Below are positions 43,423 to 51,872 of a DNA stretch of 64,000 bases, piece by piece (within the stretch, counting starts at the first letter, position 1; the number at the start of each line of letters is the position of its first letter). The notes beneath the pieces are model-generated. The model had not been told where the DNA came from. It did not search any database and saw only the letters and a program-made list of their open reading frames with translations. The position numbers were made by a program, and so were the translations under genes. Source of the stretch: an uncultured Gilliamella sp. (GTDB lineage Bacteria; Pseudomonadota; Gammaproteobacteria; Enterobacterales; Orbaceae); contig CAMLPV010000007.1 in NCBI GenBank assembly GCA_946482005.1, positions 1 to 64,000 on the forward strand. Reading direction: 5' to 3'.

Positions 43423-44133
43423 ATGACACAAAATATCGATTTAAACGAGATAGATAAGTTTGCAAAACTTTCTACCCAATGGTGGGATCCCAATGGCCAA
43501 TGCAAACCATTACATATTATTAATCCATTACGCGTGGATTATATAAAACAACAATCCGGTGATCTAAATGGAAAAAAAGTATTAGATGTTGGTTGTGGCG
43601 GGGGTATTTTGTCAGAGAGTCTAGCTAAACTAGCGGCTAATGTCACTGCAATTGATCTTGCTGAAGAGTCACTGGCAGTAGCAAAATTACATGCTGAGCA
43701 AAATGGCTTAGATATAAACTACCAGAATCAAACGGTAGAGCAGCATGCTGAACAATTCCCAGCAAACTATGATGTCATTACTTGTATGGAAATGCTAGAA
43801 CATGTGCCTGATCCGTTTTCGGTTATAAATGCTTGTGCCAAACTACTTAAACCGAACGGGCAACTCTATTTATCCACCATCAATCGCAACAATAAAGCCA
43901 AACTTATGCTGATTTATGGCGCGGAATATATTGCGCGTTTAGTGCCAAAAGGCACGCATGATTTTGATCGCTTTATTCGTCCTTCTGAATTAATGGATTG
44001 GGTTGAACATGCTCATTTAGCCGTTAAAGATATTATTGGGATGGAGTACCATTTACTTAGTAACCAATTTCGTTTAGGCCGTAATGTTGATGTGAACTAT
44101 ATTTTAATGGCTGAAAAAAACGAGAGTGATTAA
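43423..44133 (+). CDS. ubiG: Ubiquinone biosynthesis O-methyltransferase
   Basis: SAM-dependent enzyme for both O-methylations in ubiquinone synthesis. Motif I is VLDVGCGGGILSESLA, followed by VTCMEMLEHVPDP-like CMEMLEHVPDPFSV and the C-terminal GVDVNY-like NVDVNYILMA. The open frame starts at a TTG (43297), but the family N-terminus corresponds to the ATG at 43423 (MTQNIDLNEIDKFAKL), giving 236 residues like E. coli. It lies between the two CRISPR arrays, upstream of guaB. Confidence 0.95.
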   Translation: MTQNIDLNEIDKFAKLSTQWWDPNGQCKPLHIINPLRVDYIKQQSGDLNGKKVLDVGCGGGILSESLAKLAANVTAIDLAEESLAVAKLHAEQNGLDINYQNQTVEQHAEQFPANYDVITCMEMLEHVPDPFSVINACAKLLKPNGQLYLSTINRNNKAKLMLIYGAEYIARLVPKGTHDFDRFIRPSELMDWVEHAHLAVKDIIGMEYHLLSNQFRLGRNVDVNYILMAEKNESD

Positions 44134-44256
44134 AAAGAGCGCAACAGTTAACTCCTGAAAAATAAATATTAAATTCTACTGGTCTTTTATATCAAAAGTA
44201 AGTAGAATACATCGGCAATATTTTATCAACAATCCAACTCAATGGTGAATATTGTC

Positions 44257-45720
44257 ATGTCTCGTATAGTTAAAGAAGCCCTCACGTTCGATGATGTTTT
44301 ATTAGTTCCAGCCCATTCAACTGTTTTACCTAACACTGCTGATATTACAACTCAACTGACGCAAACCATCAAATTAAATATTCCAATGTTATCTGCGGCA
44401 ATGGATACCGTTACCGAAGCCGAACTTGCTATTGCTCTTGCTCAAGAAGGTGGCATTGGTTTTATCCATAAAAATATGTCAATTGAAGCTCAAGCTGAGC
44501 ATGTAAAGCGCGTTAAAAAACATGAAAGTGGCATAGTACAAGACCCAGTATCAGTACTACCAACGGCGACTATTAAACAAGTGATCGACTTAGCTAAGGA
44601 GTATGGCTTTGCAGGGTTTCCAGTTGTGACTGAATCACAAGAATTAGTTGGTATCATCACGGCTCGTGATGTTCGTTTTGCAACCGACTTATCACTTTCT
44701 GTGACGGCTGTGATGACACCGAAAGAGCGCTTAGTCACCGTTAAAGAAGGTGAATCACGAGAAAGCGTATTGAAAAAAATGCATGAACATCGTGTTGAAA
44801 AAGTTTTAGTGGTTGATGATAGATTCCACTTAAAAGGCATGATAACTGTTAAAGATTATAATAAAGCTGAACAGAAACCGAATGCTTGTAAAGACGAAAA
44901 AGGCCGTTTACGCGTTGGTGCCGCAGTTGGTGCAGGTGCTGGTAACGAAGAACGTATAGCTGCTTTGGTTGAAGCAGGGGTTGATGTTTTACTTATCGAT
45001 TCATCACATGGCCATTCAGAAGGCGTACTTGAACGTATCCGCCAAGCAAGACAAGCTTATCCAAATCTACAAATTATTGGCGGTAATGTTGCCACTGGAG
45101 AAGGTGCTAAAGCACTAATTGACGCAGGCGTTAGTGCAGTAAAAGTGGGTATTGGCCCCGGTTCAATTTGTACTACTCGTATTGTAACCGGGGTAGGGGT
45201 GCCGCAAATTAGCGCCATAATGGATGCTGTCGAAGTAGCAAAACAACACAATATTCCGGTTATTGCTGATGGTGGAATCCGTTTTTCAGGTGATATTGCT
45301 AAAGCTATTGCAGCTGGTGCAGCTTGCGTTATGGTTGGCTCAATGTTTGCCGGAACAGAAGAAGCACCGGGCGAAATCGAATTATTCCAAGGTCGTGCTT
45401 ATAAATCTTATCGTGGTATGGGATCTCTTGGTGCAATGGCAAAAGGATCATCTGATCGCTACTTTCAATCTGATAATGCTGCCGACAAACTAGTACCAGA
45501 AGGTATTGAGGGCCGAATCGCTTATAAAGGGCTATTAAAAGAGATTATTCATCAACAAATGGGTGGCTTACGCTCATGCATGGGATTAACAGGTTGTGGC
45601 ACTATCGATGAATTACGCACAAAATCGAAATTCTACCGCATTACTGGCGCAGGTATGAAAGAGAGTCATGTTCATGATGTTCTAATCACCAAAGAACCAC
45701 CTAACTATCGAGCAGGCTAA
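44257..45720 (+). CDS. guaB: IMP dehydrogenase
   Basis: Oxidises IMP to XMP, the committed step to GMP. The catalytic Cys loop is [15 protein letters not shown], with the flap in KGSSDRYFQ and a CBS pair between about residues 92 and 205. It is nearly colinear with E. coli GuaB. The open frame starts at 44242, but GGTGA at 44244-44248 fits the ATG at 44257, and [14 protein letters not shown] matches the E. coli start, giving 487 residues. guaA is not adjacent. A terminator follows before CRISPR array 2. Confidence 0.97.
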   Translation: MSRIVKEALTFDDVLLVPAHSTVLPNTADITTQLTQTIKLNIPMLSAAMDTVTEAELAIALAQEGGIGFIHKNMSIEAQAEHVKRVKKHESGIVQDPVSVLPTATIKQVIDLAKEYGFAGFPVVTESQELVGIITARDVRFATDLSLSVTAVMTPKERLVTVKEGESRESVLKKMHEHRVEKVLVVDDRFHLKGMITVKDYNKAEQKPNACKDEKGRLRVGAAVGAGAGNEERIAALVEAGVDVLLIDSSHGHSEGVLERIRQARQAYPNLQIIGGNVATGEGAKALIDAGVSAVKVGIGPGSICTTRIVTGVGVPQISAIMDAVEVAKQHNIPVIADGGIRFSGDIAKAIAAGAACVMVGSMFAGTEEAPGEIELFQGRAYKSYRGMGSLGAMAKGSSDRYFQSDNAADKLVPEGIEGRIAYKGLLKEIIHQQMGGLRSCMGLTGCGTIDELRTKSKFYRITGAGMKESHVHDVLITKEPPNYRAG

Positions 45721-45732
45721 TAACGACAAATA

Positions 45733-45760
45733 AAAAGGGATTGAAGACAATCCCTTTTTT
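45733..45760 (+). terminator. Intrinsic terminator after guaB
   Basis: Stem AAAAGGGATT / AATCCCTTTT with a 6-base loop and a T-run to 45760. Confidence 0.92.
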
Positions 45761-45826
45761 ATTTGTGAAAAATATTCAGTAAAAGTTTAGAAGCGGTTTT
45801 TTAAAAACTAACATTCCCCCATTACT

Positions 45827-45957
45827 AACCCTTTTTTTTAACAAAAAATAAAATTATTAAAAATCAGATAAATATAAAGTCGCCAAAAAAAGGGTTTTTG
45901 CAAATAAAAATCCACTTTTACTTTATGCCAACAATGTTTATAGTATGCTGTGTTCTA
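45827..45957 (+). promoter_or_regulatory. CRISPR array 2 leader with 12-bp inverted repeat
   Basis: Leader before array 2 with a perfect 12-bp inverted repeat AACCCTTTTTTT / AAAAAAAGGGTT (45827-45838 with 45885-45896). The right arm starts 73 bases before the first repeat, exactly the spacing seen in array 1, although the rest of the arms differ. Confidence 0.72.
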
Positions 45958-46525
45958 GTTCACTGCCGTGTAGGTAGTTTAGAAAGCTGCTAAAAAATGG
46001 CAGGGTAGCGTTGAAGAGTTCACTGCCGTGTAGGTAGTTTAGAAAAATCTAATGACATTTGAACAAGCGAAGCTCTTGTTCACTGCCGTGTAGGTAGTTT
46101 AGAAAGCTGAGTTTTTCTAACGTCATTAATATCAATGGTTCACTGCCGTGTAGGTAGTTTAGAAAAGTAATCGAAACAATAAAGCAAATATCAAAATGTT
46201 CACTGCCGTGTAGGTAGTTTAGAAATAAAGGTCATGAGAATTGGGATGAAATACCTTGTTCACTGCCGTGTAGGTAGTTTAGAAACTGTGTGTTTCAGCT
46301 ATATCAATTATCAATTTGTTCACTGCCGTGTAGGTAGTTTAGAAAGTAACTCGTCGAGTGAAGAAACGCCGCCAATGGTTCACTGCCGTGTAGGTAGTTT
46401 AGAAATGTCGGCATCATGATGCATAACGCATTACAACGTTCACTGCCGTGTAGGTAGTTTAGAAAGATCGTTTTACCGCGCTATTTGCAATGTTGAGGTT
46501 CACTGCCGTGTAGGCAGTCATTTTC
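45958..46525 (+). CRISPR. Type I-F CRISPR array 2 (9 spacers)
   Basis: Nine identical 28-bp repeats starting at 45958 and every 60 bases to 46438, and a degenerate tenth at 46498. Nine spacers of exactly 32 bp, all different from each other and from array 1. The repeat sequence is the same as in array 1. The last, degenerate repeat has the canonical stem CTGCC/GGCAG before it diverges. The lack of repeat decay suggests recent activity or homogenisation, yet no cas genes lie within the window. Confidence 0.98.
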
Positions 46526-46546
46526 CTCAAAAACTGAGGAAATTTT
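46521..46546 (+). terminator. Terminator at the end of CRISPR array 2
   Basis: Stem TTTCCTCA / TGAGGAAA (46522-46529 with 46535-46542) followed by TTTT. It starts inside the degenerate last repeat. Confidence 0.65.
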
Positions 46547-46592
46547 CTATAAGATTCAAATTAGTATTTACAACGTGCTAATTAATAATAAC

Positions 46593-46656
46593 ATTTACAA
46601 AAGTTAACAATTTAAATTTCAAAAGCGTTTGCATAGATTTTTTCTATTACTATACT
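46593..46656 (+). promoter_or_regulatory. Promoter of secreted-protein gene at 46743
   Basis: TTGCAT (46629-46634), a 16-base spacer and TATACT (46651-46656) form a good sigma-70 promoter. Just upstream, 46593-46620 (ATTTACAAAAGTTAACAATT...) matches 26 of 28 bases with the same position of the paralogue promoter at 50022. The start point would be near 46663. Confidence 0.7.
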
Positions 46657-46693
46657 TAGTAACTATTATTAATTCAAAATTAGGTTGGCATTT

Positions 46694-46730
46694 AATGATT
46701 TATATCATAACATATATGATATAAATCATT
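46694..46730. promoter_or_regulatory. 37-bp perfect palindrome with twin TGAT-N4-ATCA sites
   Basis: Perfect 15-bp arms (46694-46708 with 46716-46730) and a 7-base centre. Each arm is itself a dyad TGAT-N4-ATCA, which matches the core of an FNR site, and the two centres are 21 bp (two helix turns) apart. It lies after the predicted start point and 12 bases before the ATG, so it could be a repressor operator or an mRNA hairpin near the start. Confidence 0.65.
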
Positions 46731-46742
46731 AAGTTAATTGAC

Positions 46743-48182
46743 ATGAATGTCTTTATTTATTATAACATGGAACAACTAACCACTAGCCAAATCAACCCTT
46801 TAAATTCAGCTAATTTGACTAATAAACCAATCATTTTACTTTTATTTACATTATTTTTTTTAGCTATTAGTCAAAAAAGCCAAGCAATCACAGCACATAC
46901 TGTAAATACCATTATTGGTAGTAAACCGAAAGTTATCGATATGGAAGTGGCTGCAAAAAAACATGGCTTTAACTTAAATGGTGTTTTTTATAGCTCAAAC
47001 ACGCATAATTTAAGCGATACAGGTGTTAATGAATTTGATGGTTTAACAAAATTTAGTGATTTTCTTATTAAGGACTATTCTGCAAGTGATTTAGATAATT
47101 CCTCTAATTATATTGATTCTGATGGCGATAGTATTCGCAATAATATGCCCTTTGTCGTCGAACAAACAATTTACAATTGGTTTGACAATAATGGTGGAAA
47201 AATTCCCGATAGCGATAAACAGCATATGATTGGCTGCGGAAGTAGTTATGCGATGCCATTAACGTTGACAATAACAACCTCAGTAAAAACTTATTCTGAA
47301 TATGGTAACCCGAATGAAAGCGAGGCAGTAGAGATAACTAAAATATATAAAATCGCACCTACAGGTGATGTATGTTATCTTAAACCAAATTCAACTAAAG
47401 TTTTTCCTACAGCGCAATGGCGTGGTAGTGATGCACAAGGGAATATGTACCCATGGAATTCAGGTCCAATAAAACGAGATCCCAATCATGGTGGTGGCTA
47501 TACTGAAGATTTTATTGTTAATAAAGGTTTTAGAGCTAGGCCAATTATTTCAGATAAACCCTTTCCTACTACAGGTTTCCCTGGTGCAGAATTTCAATTA
47601 ATAATGAATTATTCTCAAGACAATTATATTTATAGTGTAGCGGTTAATCCTGGTAATGTAGCAACAGTTGATCAAACCGGTAATGTTCTGTTAAGAGCTA
47701 AACCACCAGCAGGTAATGGTGATATCGTTGTCCGAGCCACATTAAAATCATCTCCTGACAAATATTTTGATTATAAATTTAATCCAACTTCCGTTTGGAT
47801 AGAACCTCAGAGTGTGGGGCGTTATAATTGGCAGACTGCATTTAACCGATTTTGCGGAGGAATTGATGGATTCCCGACTCGTAAAGATTATTCTAACTCA
47901 CCTGTAGTTAATGTTGGTCCTAATTGGAATCGTGATGGTAAATGGAATTTTTCTACTCGGGCAATTGATCAAGGACTTTATCCTGAGTGGGGATATATAA
48001 ATCGTCGTAGTTATCCAAATTCCAACTGGGAGTGGGATGCAACGACTTATTTTACTAAAGATCCTAATTCTGCTACACAATACTTCATTGTTTATCTACA
48101 TGATGGTGGGCTATTGCCTGCTCCTCGCCCTGCGGGAGATACCGCTGGAGATAATGTTGCGTATATTGCTTGTAGAAAATAA
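46743..48182 (+). CDS. Secreted lectin-like surface protein (subfamily B)
   Basis: 479 residues; a signal peptide core IILLLFTLFFLAISQ ends near SQA (about 50). An in-frame ATG at 46767 is an alternative start, and neither has a clear ribosome site. It is a paralogue of the gene at 28673: NTIIGSKPK, FSDFLIKDYS, NYIDSDGDSI, IGCGSSYAMPL, FPTTGFPGAEF, VDQTGNVLLRAKP, then LYPEWGY, YFTKD and a final Cys. The DxDGD segment may bind calcium. The fold reading (Ig-like middle, C-type-lectin-like end) is inference. No anchor, barrel or secretion partner is encoded nearby. It lies directly after CRISPR array 2. Confidence 0.78.
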   Translation: MNVFIYYNMEQLTTSQINPLNSANLTNKPIILLLFTLFFLAISQKSQAITAHTVNTIIGSKPKVIDMEVAAKKHGFNLNGVFYSSNTHNLSDTGVNEFDGLTKFSDFLIKDYSASDLDNSSNYIDSDGDSIRNNMPFVVEQTIYNWFDNNGGKIPDSDKQHMIGCGSSYAMPLTLTITTSVKTYSEYGNPNESEAVEITKIYKIAPTGDVCYLKPNSTKVFPTAQWRGSDAQGNMYPWNSGPIKRDPNHGGGYTEDFIVNKGFRARPIISDKPFPTTGFPGAEFQLIMNYSQDNYIYSVAVNPGNVATVDQTGNVLLRAKPPAGNGDIVVRATLKSSPDKYFDYKFNPTSVWIEPQSVGRYNWQTAFNRFCGGIDGFPTRKDYSNSPVVNVGPNWNRDGKWNFSTRAIDQGLYPEWGYINRRSYPNSNWEWDATTYFTKDPNSATQYFIVYLHDGGLLPAPRPAGDTAGDNVAYIACRK

Positions 48183-48716
48183 CATTTTTTAAACTAGGTT
48201 ATGCTTTATTGTCATCGATGCTTGACCTAATAAGTTATCGCAAAACAGATATCATTGATCTTTATTGATATTGTAGCGAAATGGCGCACGGATATCATGG
48301 AATCAAATAGTATTAGTTAAACAATGAACTACGCCAGACATTAAAAAACTGAATTAGTTTTTCAGCGACTTTTGAAAAGTATTTTTCGACTACATTCCAT
48401 TACATTTTTCAAAGCGTAAATAGCTTATAATTTCAATGAAAGCAGCAAACTTTATTACCATGCCTCTAAATATTGTGTTTTTTTACTTTAGTGCTGCTTC
48501 TATTTACTTATGCGGTACTGAAACGATAGCAAAACTAATCTAATCTAATATATTATTACTATGGCTGAGAGCTTTTTTATCTATAAGGTCTGGAAGATTT
48601 AATCCGATAGTCATAAAAAAAGACCGCGTCGTTATCTGACGCCGTCTTTTAATTCAATTAGTTTATCACACCCTTGACAAACAAGCACTATATTCTAAAA
48701 AGCTATTTGATTTTAA
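48183..48716. other. Intergenic region with terminator of the lipoprotein gene
   Basis: The only clear element is a stem at 48621-48647 (GAC.GCGTC type, one mismatch) with a T-run on the minus strand, which ends the lipoprotein gene at 48717. The remaining 430 bp were translated in several frames and show no recognisable gene, only short frames broken by stops. Confidence 0.6.
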
Positions 48717-49649
48717 TTATTTTTCAATTTTCTTTTCAAATCTGACAGAATAGCCCATTCCTCTTTTACTGTAGGCCATTTTAGCTTGATAACAAGGAAA
48801 GGTATCGGTAATTTGACGTTCTAAATTATTTTTTTGACTCCATTCTAATTTTTGCGCGTCTAAGGCAGCTATTTTATCAGCACATGAATTAAAGGTATTA
48901 ATGAATTCCTCATCATTTTCAGTGAAGAATTTTACATGTTTATCACTTTCTCTATCCCAAGCGTCTTCCCAACTTTTTCTACAGGCGTTGGAAGAGTAGA
49001 TATCTTCAGCACAATAAATTGATTTTTTGGCTTCGACTGTTTGGATATCAGCGTTAGCTAAATCTTCTTTGGCTTTTTCTTCTAAAACTAACTCAGCAAC
49101 GCTACAGTTTGAATTTGGTCGTTTATCTAATTTACATAAAGAACCCATTTGCTCTTTAATACCCTCAAATGGTAATTTTATTAACTCTTTTTTACCTTCA
49201 TCAACTTTTTCGTTATAGATTATTTTCCAAGCTTTACATTTAGGAGAACGTGTTGAGAATAAGGCATTGCACTCATCAACTTTTAAATATTCATTGATCG
49301 ACTCTTGCCATGATTTGCCCGCTACTTGGTTTTTTATCGCTGTTAGTTCGGTTTCTAAAGCTTGTTTTTGCTCTGCTTCTTTACGTTCTTGTTCTAATTT
49401 TTCTTGTTGTTTTCGATCTTCCGTAATAGCACTATCCGCCGCTAGACATTCTGGGTCTTGTGTTGTTTTTGTAAACAATTTTTCATCATTTTCCTTCATA
49501 GCTTTGTATAAAGTTTTATCGCACTCATTTAATTTTTCTTTAGCGGAATCAATATGTTTTAAATAGTACTCTTGATTTTTTTCTTCACATCCAGCCAAAG
49601 CTAAACTGGCTACTAATACAAGTGCTAGCACTTTTAGGTCTTTCATCAT
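48717..49649 (-). CDS. Cys-rich lipoprotein, possibly EexN-like
   Basis: 310-residue predicted lipoprotein with lipobox LALAGC (Cys20 or so) and a mostly helical, charged body containing a coiled-coil-like stretch (RKQQEKLEQERKEAEQKQ). Cysteines recur in short modules (NECDK, DPECLA, DECNALF, SPKCKAW, SNCSVAE, YCAEDIY, NACRKSW). The start EYYLKHIDSAKEKLNEC resembles the repeat of EexN entry-exclusion lipoproteins, but this is a pattern match from memory. It sits between two secreted lectin-like genes on the opposite strand, with its own terminator. Function not known. Confidence 0.65.
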   Translation of the reverse strand: MMKDLKVLALVLVASLALAGCEEKNQEYYLKHIDSAKEKLNECDKTLYKAMKENDEKLFTKTTQDPECLAADSAITEDRKQQEKLEQERKEAEQKQALETELTAIKNQVAGKSWQESINEYLKVDECNALFSTRSPKCKAWKIIYNEKVDEGKKELIKLPFEGIKEQMGSLCKLDKRPNSNCSVAELVLEEKAKEDLANADIQTVEAKKSIYCAEDIYSSNACRKSWEDAWDRESDKHVKFFTENDEEFINTFNSCADKIAALDAQKLEWSQKNNLERQITDTFPCYQAKMAYSKRGMGYSVRFEKKIEK

Positions 49650-50021
49650 CTCTCCTATTTAACTTAATCAAAAAGTTAAGTAATAATTATTATATATATA
49701 GTTGGGTATAATTCTAATTGTTAGAAAAAAGATAAAGCACAATTTTTTTATAGCCTTTAATGTAAAGGGTATTTATTATAGCATTTACCTTTAGTATGCA
49801 AGATACACAATAACGATAGATTTGAAAAGTGATTTTATTTTAGCAAATGCTATGGCAAAAGAAGTAACTTGAATCGAGCTATTAAAAGAATTTTAGGAAA
49901 AGGTTTTTTGAAGTTTAAAATCAAATAAATTTAAGCTAAATGAACTTCAAAATGATGACCTTGCGCATAAAATTTGGTTATTATTAAAGAAGCGCTTTTT
50001 AAATCTAATTCAGAATTGTTT
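49650..50021. other. Intergenic region, nothing recognised
   Basis: Divergent gap between the lipoprotein gene and the next secreted-protein gene. It is AT-rich, with only a short open stretch without a start. The promoter of the downstream gene begins at 50022. Confidence 0.4.
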
Positions 50022-50086
50022 ATTTACAAAATTTAACAATTTAAATTTTAGAAATGAGTTGCTTAGTTGACTCAAATAACTATAAT
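50022..50086 (+). promoter_or_regulatory. Promoter of secreted-protein gene at 50174
   Basis: A 28-bp block at 50022-50049 is 26/28 identical to the one before the gene at 46743. It is followed at nearly the same distance by TTGCTT (50059-50064), a 16-base spacer and TATAAT (50081-50086). Conservation of both hexamers and spacer supports a real, shared promoter. It also shows that the ATG at 50054 lies inside the promoter and is not the start codon. Confidence 0.75.
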
Positions 50087-50173
50087 TGCCCGAATATGAT
50101 TGAAAAGCGATCAACCAACCAATCAGATAGTGCAATTAAACCTAACATAAACTTGCTAGACAAGGTTGTCTAT

Positions 50174-51658
50174 ATGTATTATAAAATGCGATGTAGTTCA
50201 GAGCGAGAGATAAATACAGTCGGTTTTAGTATTCTAAGTTTAGTAACTCGATATAACTTATTTTGGGTTATTTTTATTGTTTTAGTGTTTACATCTTATT
50301 CTAGTAAAGCGTTAACATCGATAACATCGAATCCTATTTATGGTCGTGCGCCTTATTTAACCTTCGACAGTGGTCGCACTCGAGTGACTGATATTAATGA
50401 TTTGCTTTGGATCTCCTTATCAGATGGGACTAATTTTACTCCGACAACAAATAATTCATCGGTTACACCAATAGTGTTACCAAATGCTGCCCAAAGTTTC
50501 GCTGATATTGATATGTTGGTACCAACCAATACCAATTCAATACCCTTAAATTTGATTATCGGAGAACCTAATAATTATTGGGGGGACGATGATGGAGATG
50601 GTCAAGGTAGAGATGGTATTAGAGTTAGTGGCACATTAAGTTTATCCATAGTTGATAAAAATAACAATATTGTTGCACGTAATGATGTACCGGTAATCTG
50701 TAATGCGCCTTATAAAGTAACATTAACAAGTACAAATGTAACGTTAAGCACTCTATATGGTATTCCTAATAATAGTAATTTCAGCGGTGGTAGTGTAAGT
50801 TATTATGTTAACCCTAAGGATTCACCAAAGGTGTGTTTTGCTAAACCTGTTTTATTGTTTGGTAATAAAGTTGATGACCATAACTTTGGTGGTTCTCTTG
50901 ATATTTGGAATGAAAATAAGGGATTTATTACTCAGTCTACAAATCCATCATCTTATAATCTAAATTTTCCGACTACAGGGGCTAATAATTTATATTTTGA
51001 TTTAGATATAGGTGGAGCACGTTCTTTAACATGGGAAAACGTAGAGCAAGGTAAAATTACTACCATTGTAACCCCCACACCAGGTGATTCTACAGGTACA
51101 AGCTTTCGTGTCATACTAAAAGGACCTTTCGCCACAGAAGAACAGTGGGAATCAAACGAACCGAATAATATAAAAGTAATACCTAATGTTGAATTACCTA
51201 AAACATTCGAGTTAATTGGTAGGAATAGTAGTGGTGATGCGGTTGTTAAGTATGGTTTTCAGTTAAAACAATGGATAGTTAATCGTGGCACCAATGTACA
51301 TAACTTTAATAGTGTTTCTTCATGGTGTAACAATATTGGTTATCGCTTACCTATGGTAAAAGACTTAACTAACGCGTCTTGTAGTGGAAGCAGCCAATAT
51401 CCTTTATCTTATTGTCAAGGTGCGGTCGGTGCTATGCCCGCATCTCCCGACAACTATTATCAACGTCAAATTGGTGCCGGTTTTTTTTCAGAGTGGGGTT
51501 ATATATACTTATATCCAGGAGCTAATTTCCATGATCGCTTCTATTATTGGACTAGTGATTCCAATGGTAAAGGGTCCCAGTTTATTGTTGACTCGCATAG
51601 AGGGGACATACATAGCGACCAGAATCATTCCACTTTCGGTCTCTGTATATCGTTATAG
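50174..51658 (+). CDS. Secreted lectin-like surface protein (subfamily A)
   Basis: The longest frame begins at 50054, but that lies within the promoter. AAGG at 50162-50165 fits the ATG at 50174, giving 494 residues with a signal peptide (core FWVIFIVLVFTSYSSKA). It is a paralogue of the truncated gene at the left edge: PYLTFDSGRTRV, NYWGDDDGDGQG, FPTTGANNLYF, VKYGFQLKQW, then GYRLPMVKDLTN, FSEWGY, YYWTSD and a late Cys. Shared FPTTG, EWG and YWT marks tie it to subfamily B. Ig-like middle and lectin-like end are inferred. The likely role is in surface attachment. Confidence 0.78.
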   Translation: MYYKMRCSSEREINTVGFSILSLVTRYNLFWVIFIVLVFTSYSSKALTSITSNPIYGRAPYLTFDSGRTRVTDINDLLWISLSDGTNFTPTTNNSSVTPIVLPNAAQSFADIDMLVPTNTNSIPLNLIIGEPNNYWGDDDGDGQGRDGIRVSGTLSLSIVDKNNNIVARNDVPVICNAPYKVTLTSTNVTLSTLYGIPNNSNFSGGSVSYYVNPKDSPKVCFAKPVLLFGNKVDDHNFGGSLDIWNENKGFITQSTNPSSYNLNFPTTGANNLYFDLDIGGARSLTWENVEQGKITTIVTPTPGDSTGTSFRVILKGPFATEEQWESNEPNNIKVIPNVELPKTFELIGRNSSGDAVVKYGFQLKQWIVNRGTNVHNFNSVSSWCNNIGYRLPMVKDLTNASCSGSSQYPLSYCQGAVGAMPASPDNYYQRQIGAGFFSEWGYIYLYPGANFHDRFYYWTSDSNGKGSQFIVDSHRGDIHSDQNHSTFGLCISL

Positions 51659-51791
51659 TTCTAACAAGAGATTTTTTAGTTCATAATCACGATAAGGGAT
51701 AAAACTAATCAACCAAATAATAGGTTGCTATACTGGGACAAACAAAGGAATAAAAATAATTGTTGATTAAGGAATTTAAAAAGTTAATAAA

Positions 51792-51822
51792 TGGGTGAGC
51801 AAAACTTAAATTGCATCACCCA
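51792..51822. terminator. Hairpin after pgm
   Basis: Stem TGGGTGA-GCAA / TTGC-A-TCACCCA with a single bulge (51792-51802 with 51811-51822). The T-run on the minus strand is weak, so this is a moderate terminator candidate for pgm, and it also lies after the convergent secreted-protein gene. Confidence 0.5.
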
Positions 51823-51872
51823 GTTATATTTTTAACAGGAAAGTTAATTACATTAACCTACCTATTTTGATT

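Noticed and set aside
46234..46419. Open frame with a repeated VHCRVGSLE peptide
   Set aside because: It is only the CRISPR repeats of array 2 read as codons; the minus-strand frame at 42674-42871 over array 1 has the same cause.
42722..46497. Self-targeting CRISPR spacers
   Set aside because: No spacer visibly matched another part of this window by eye; the check is limited and only a full search would settle it.
48300..48480. Possible remains of a transposase or other gene
   Set aside because: Translations in the frames tried show frequent stops and no recognisable motif, so no claim is made.
50054..50173. N-terminal extension of the secreted protein
   Set aside because: This stretch overlaps a conserved promoter; a ribosome site and signal peptide fit the ATG at 50174.
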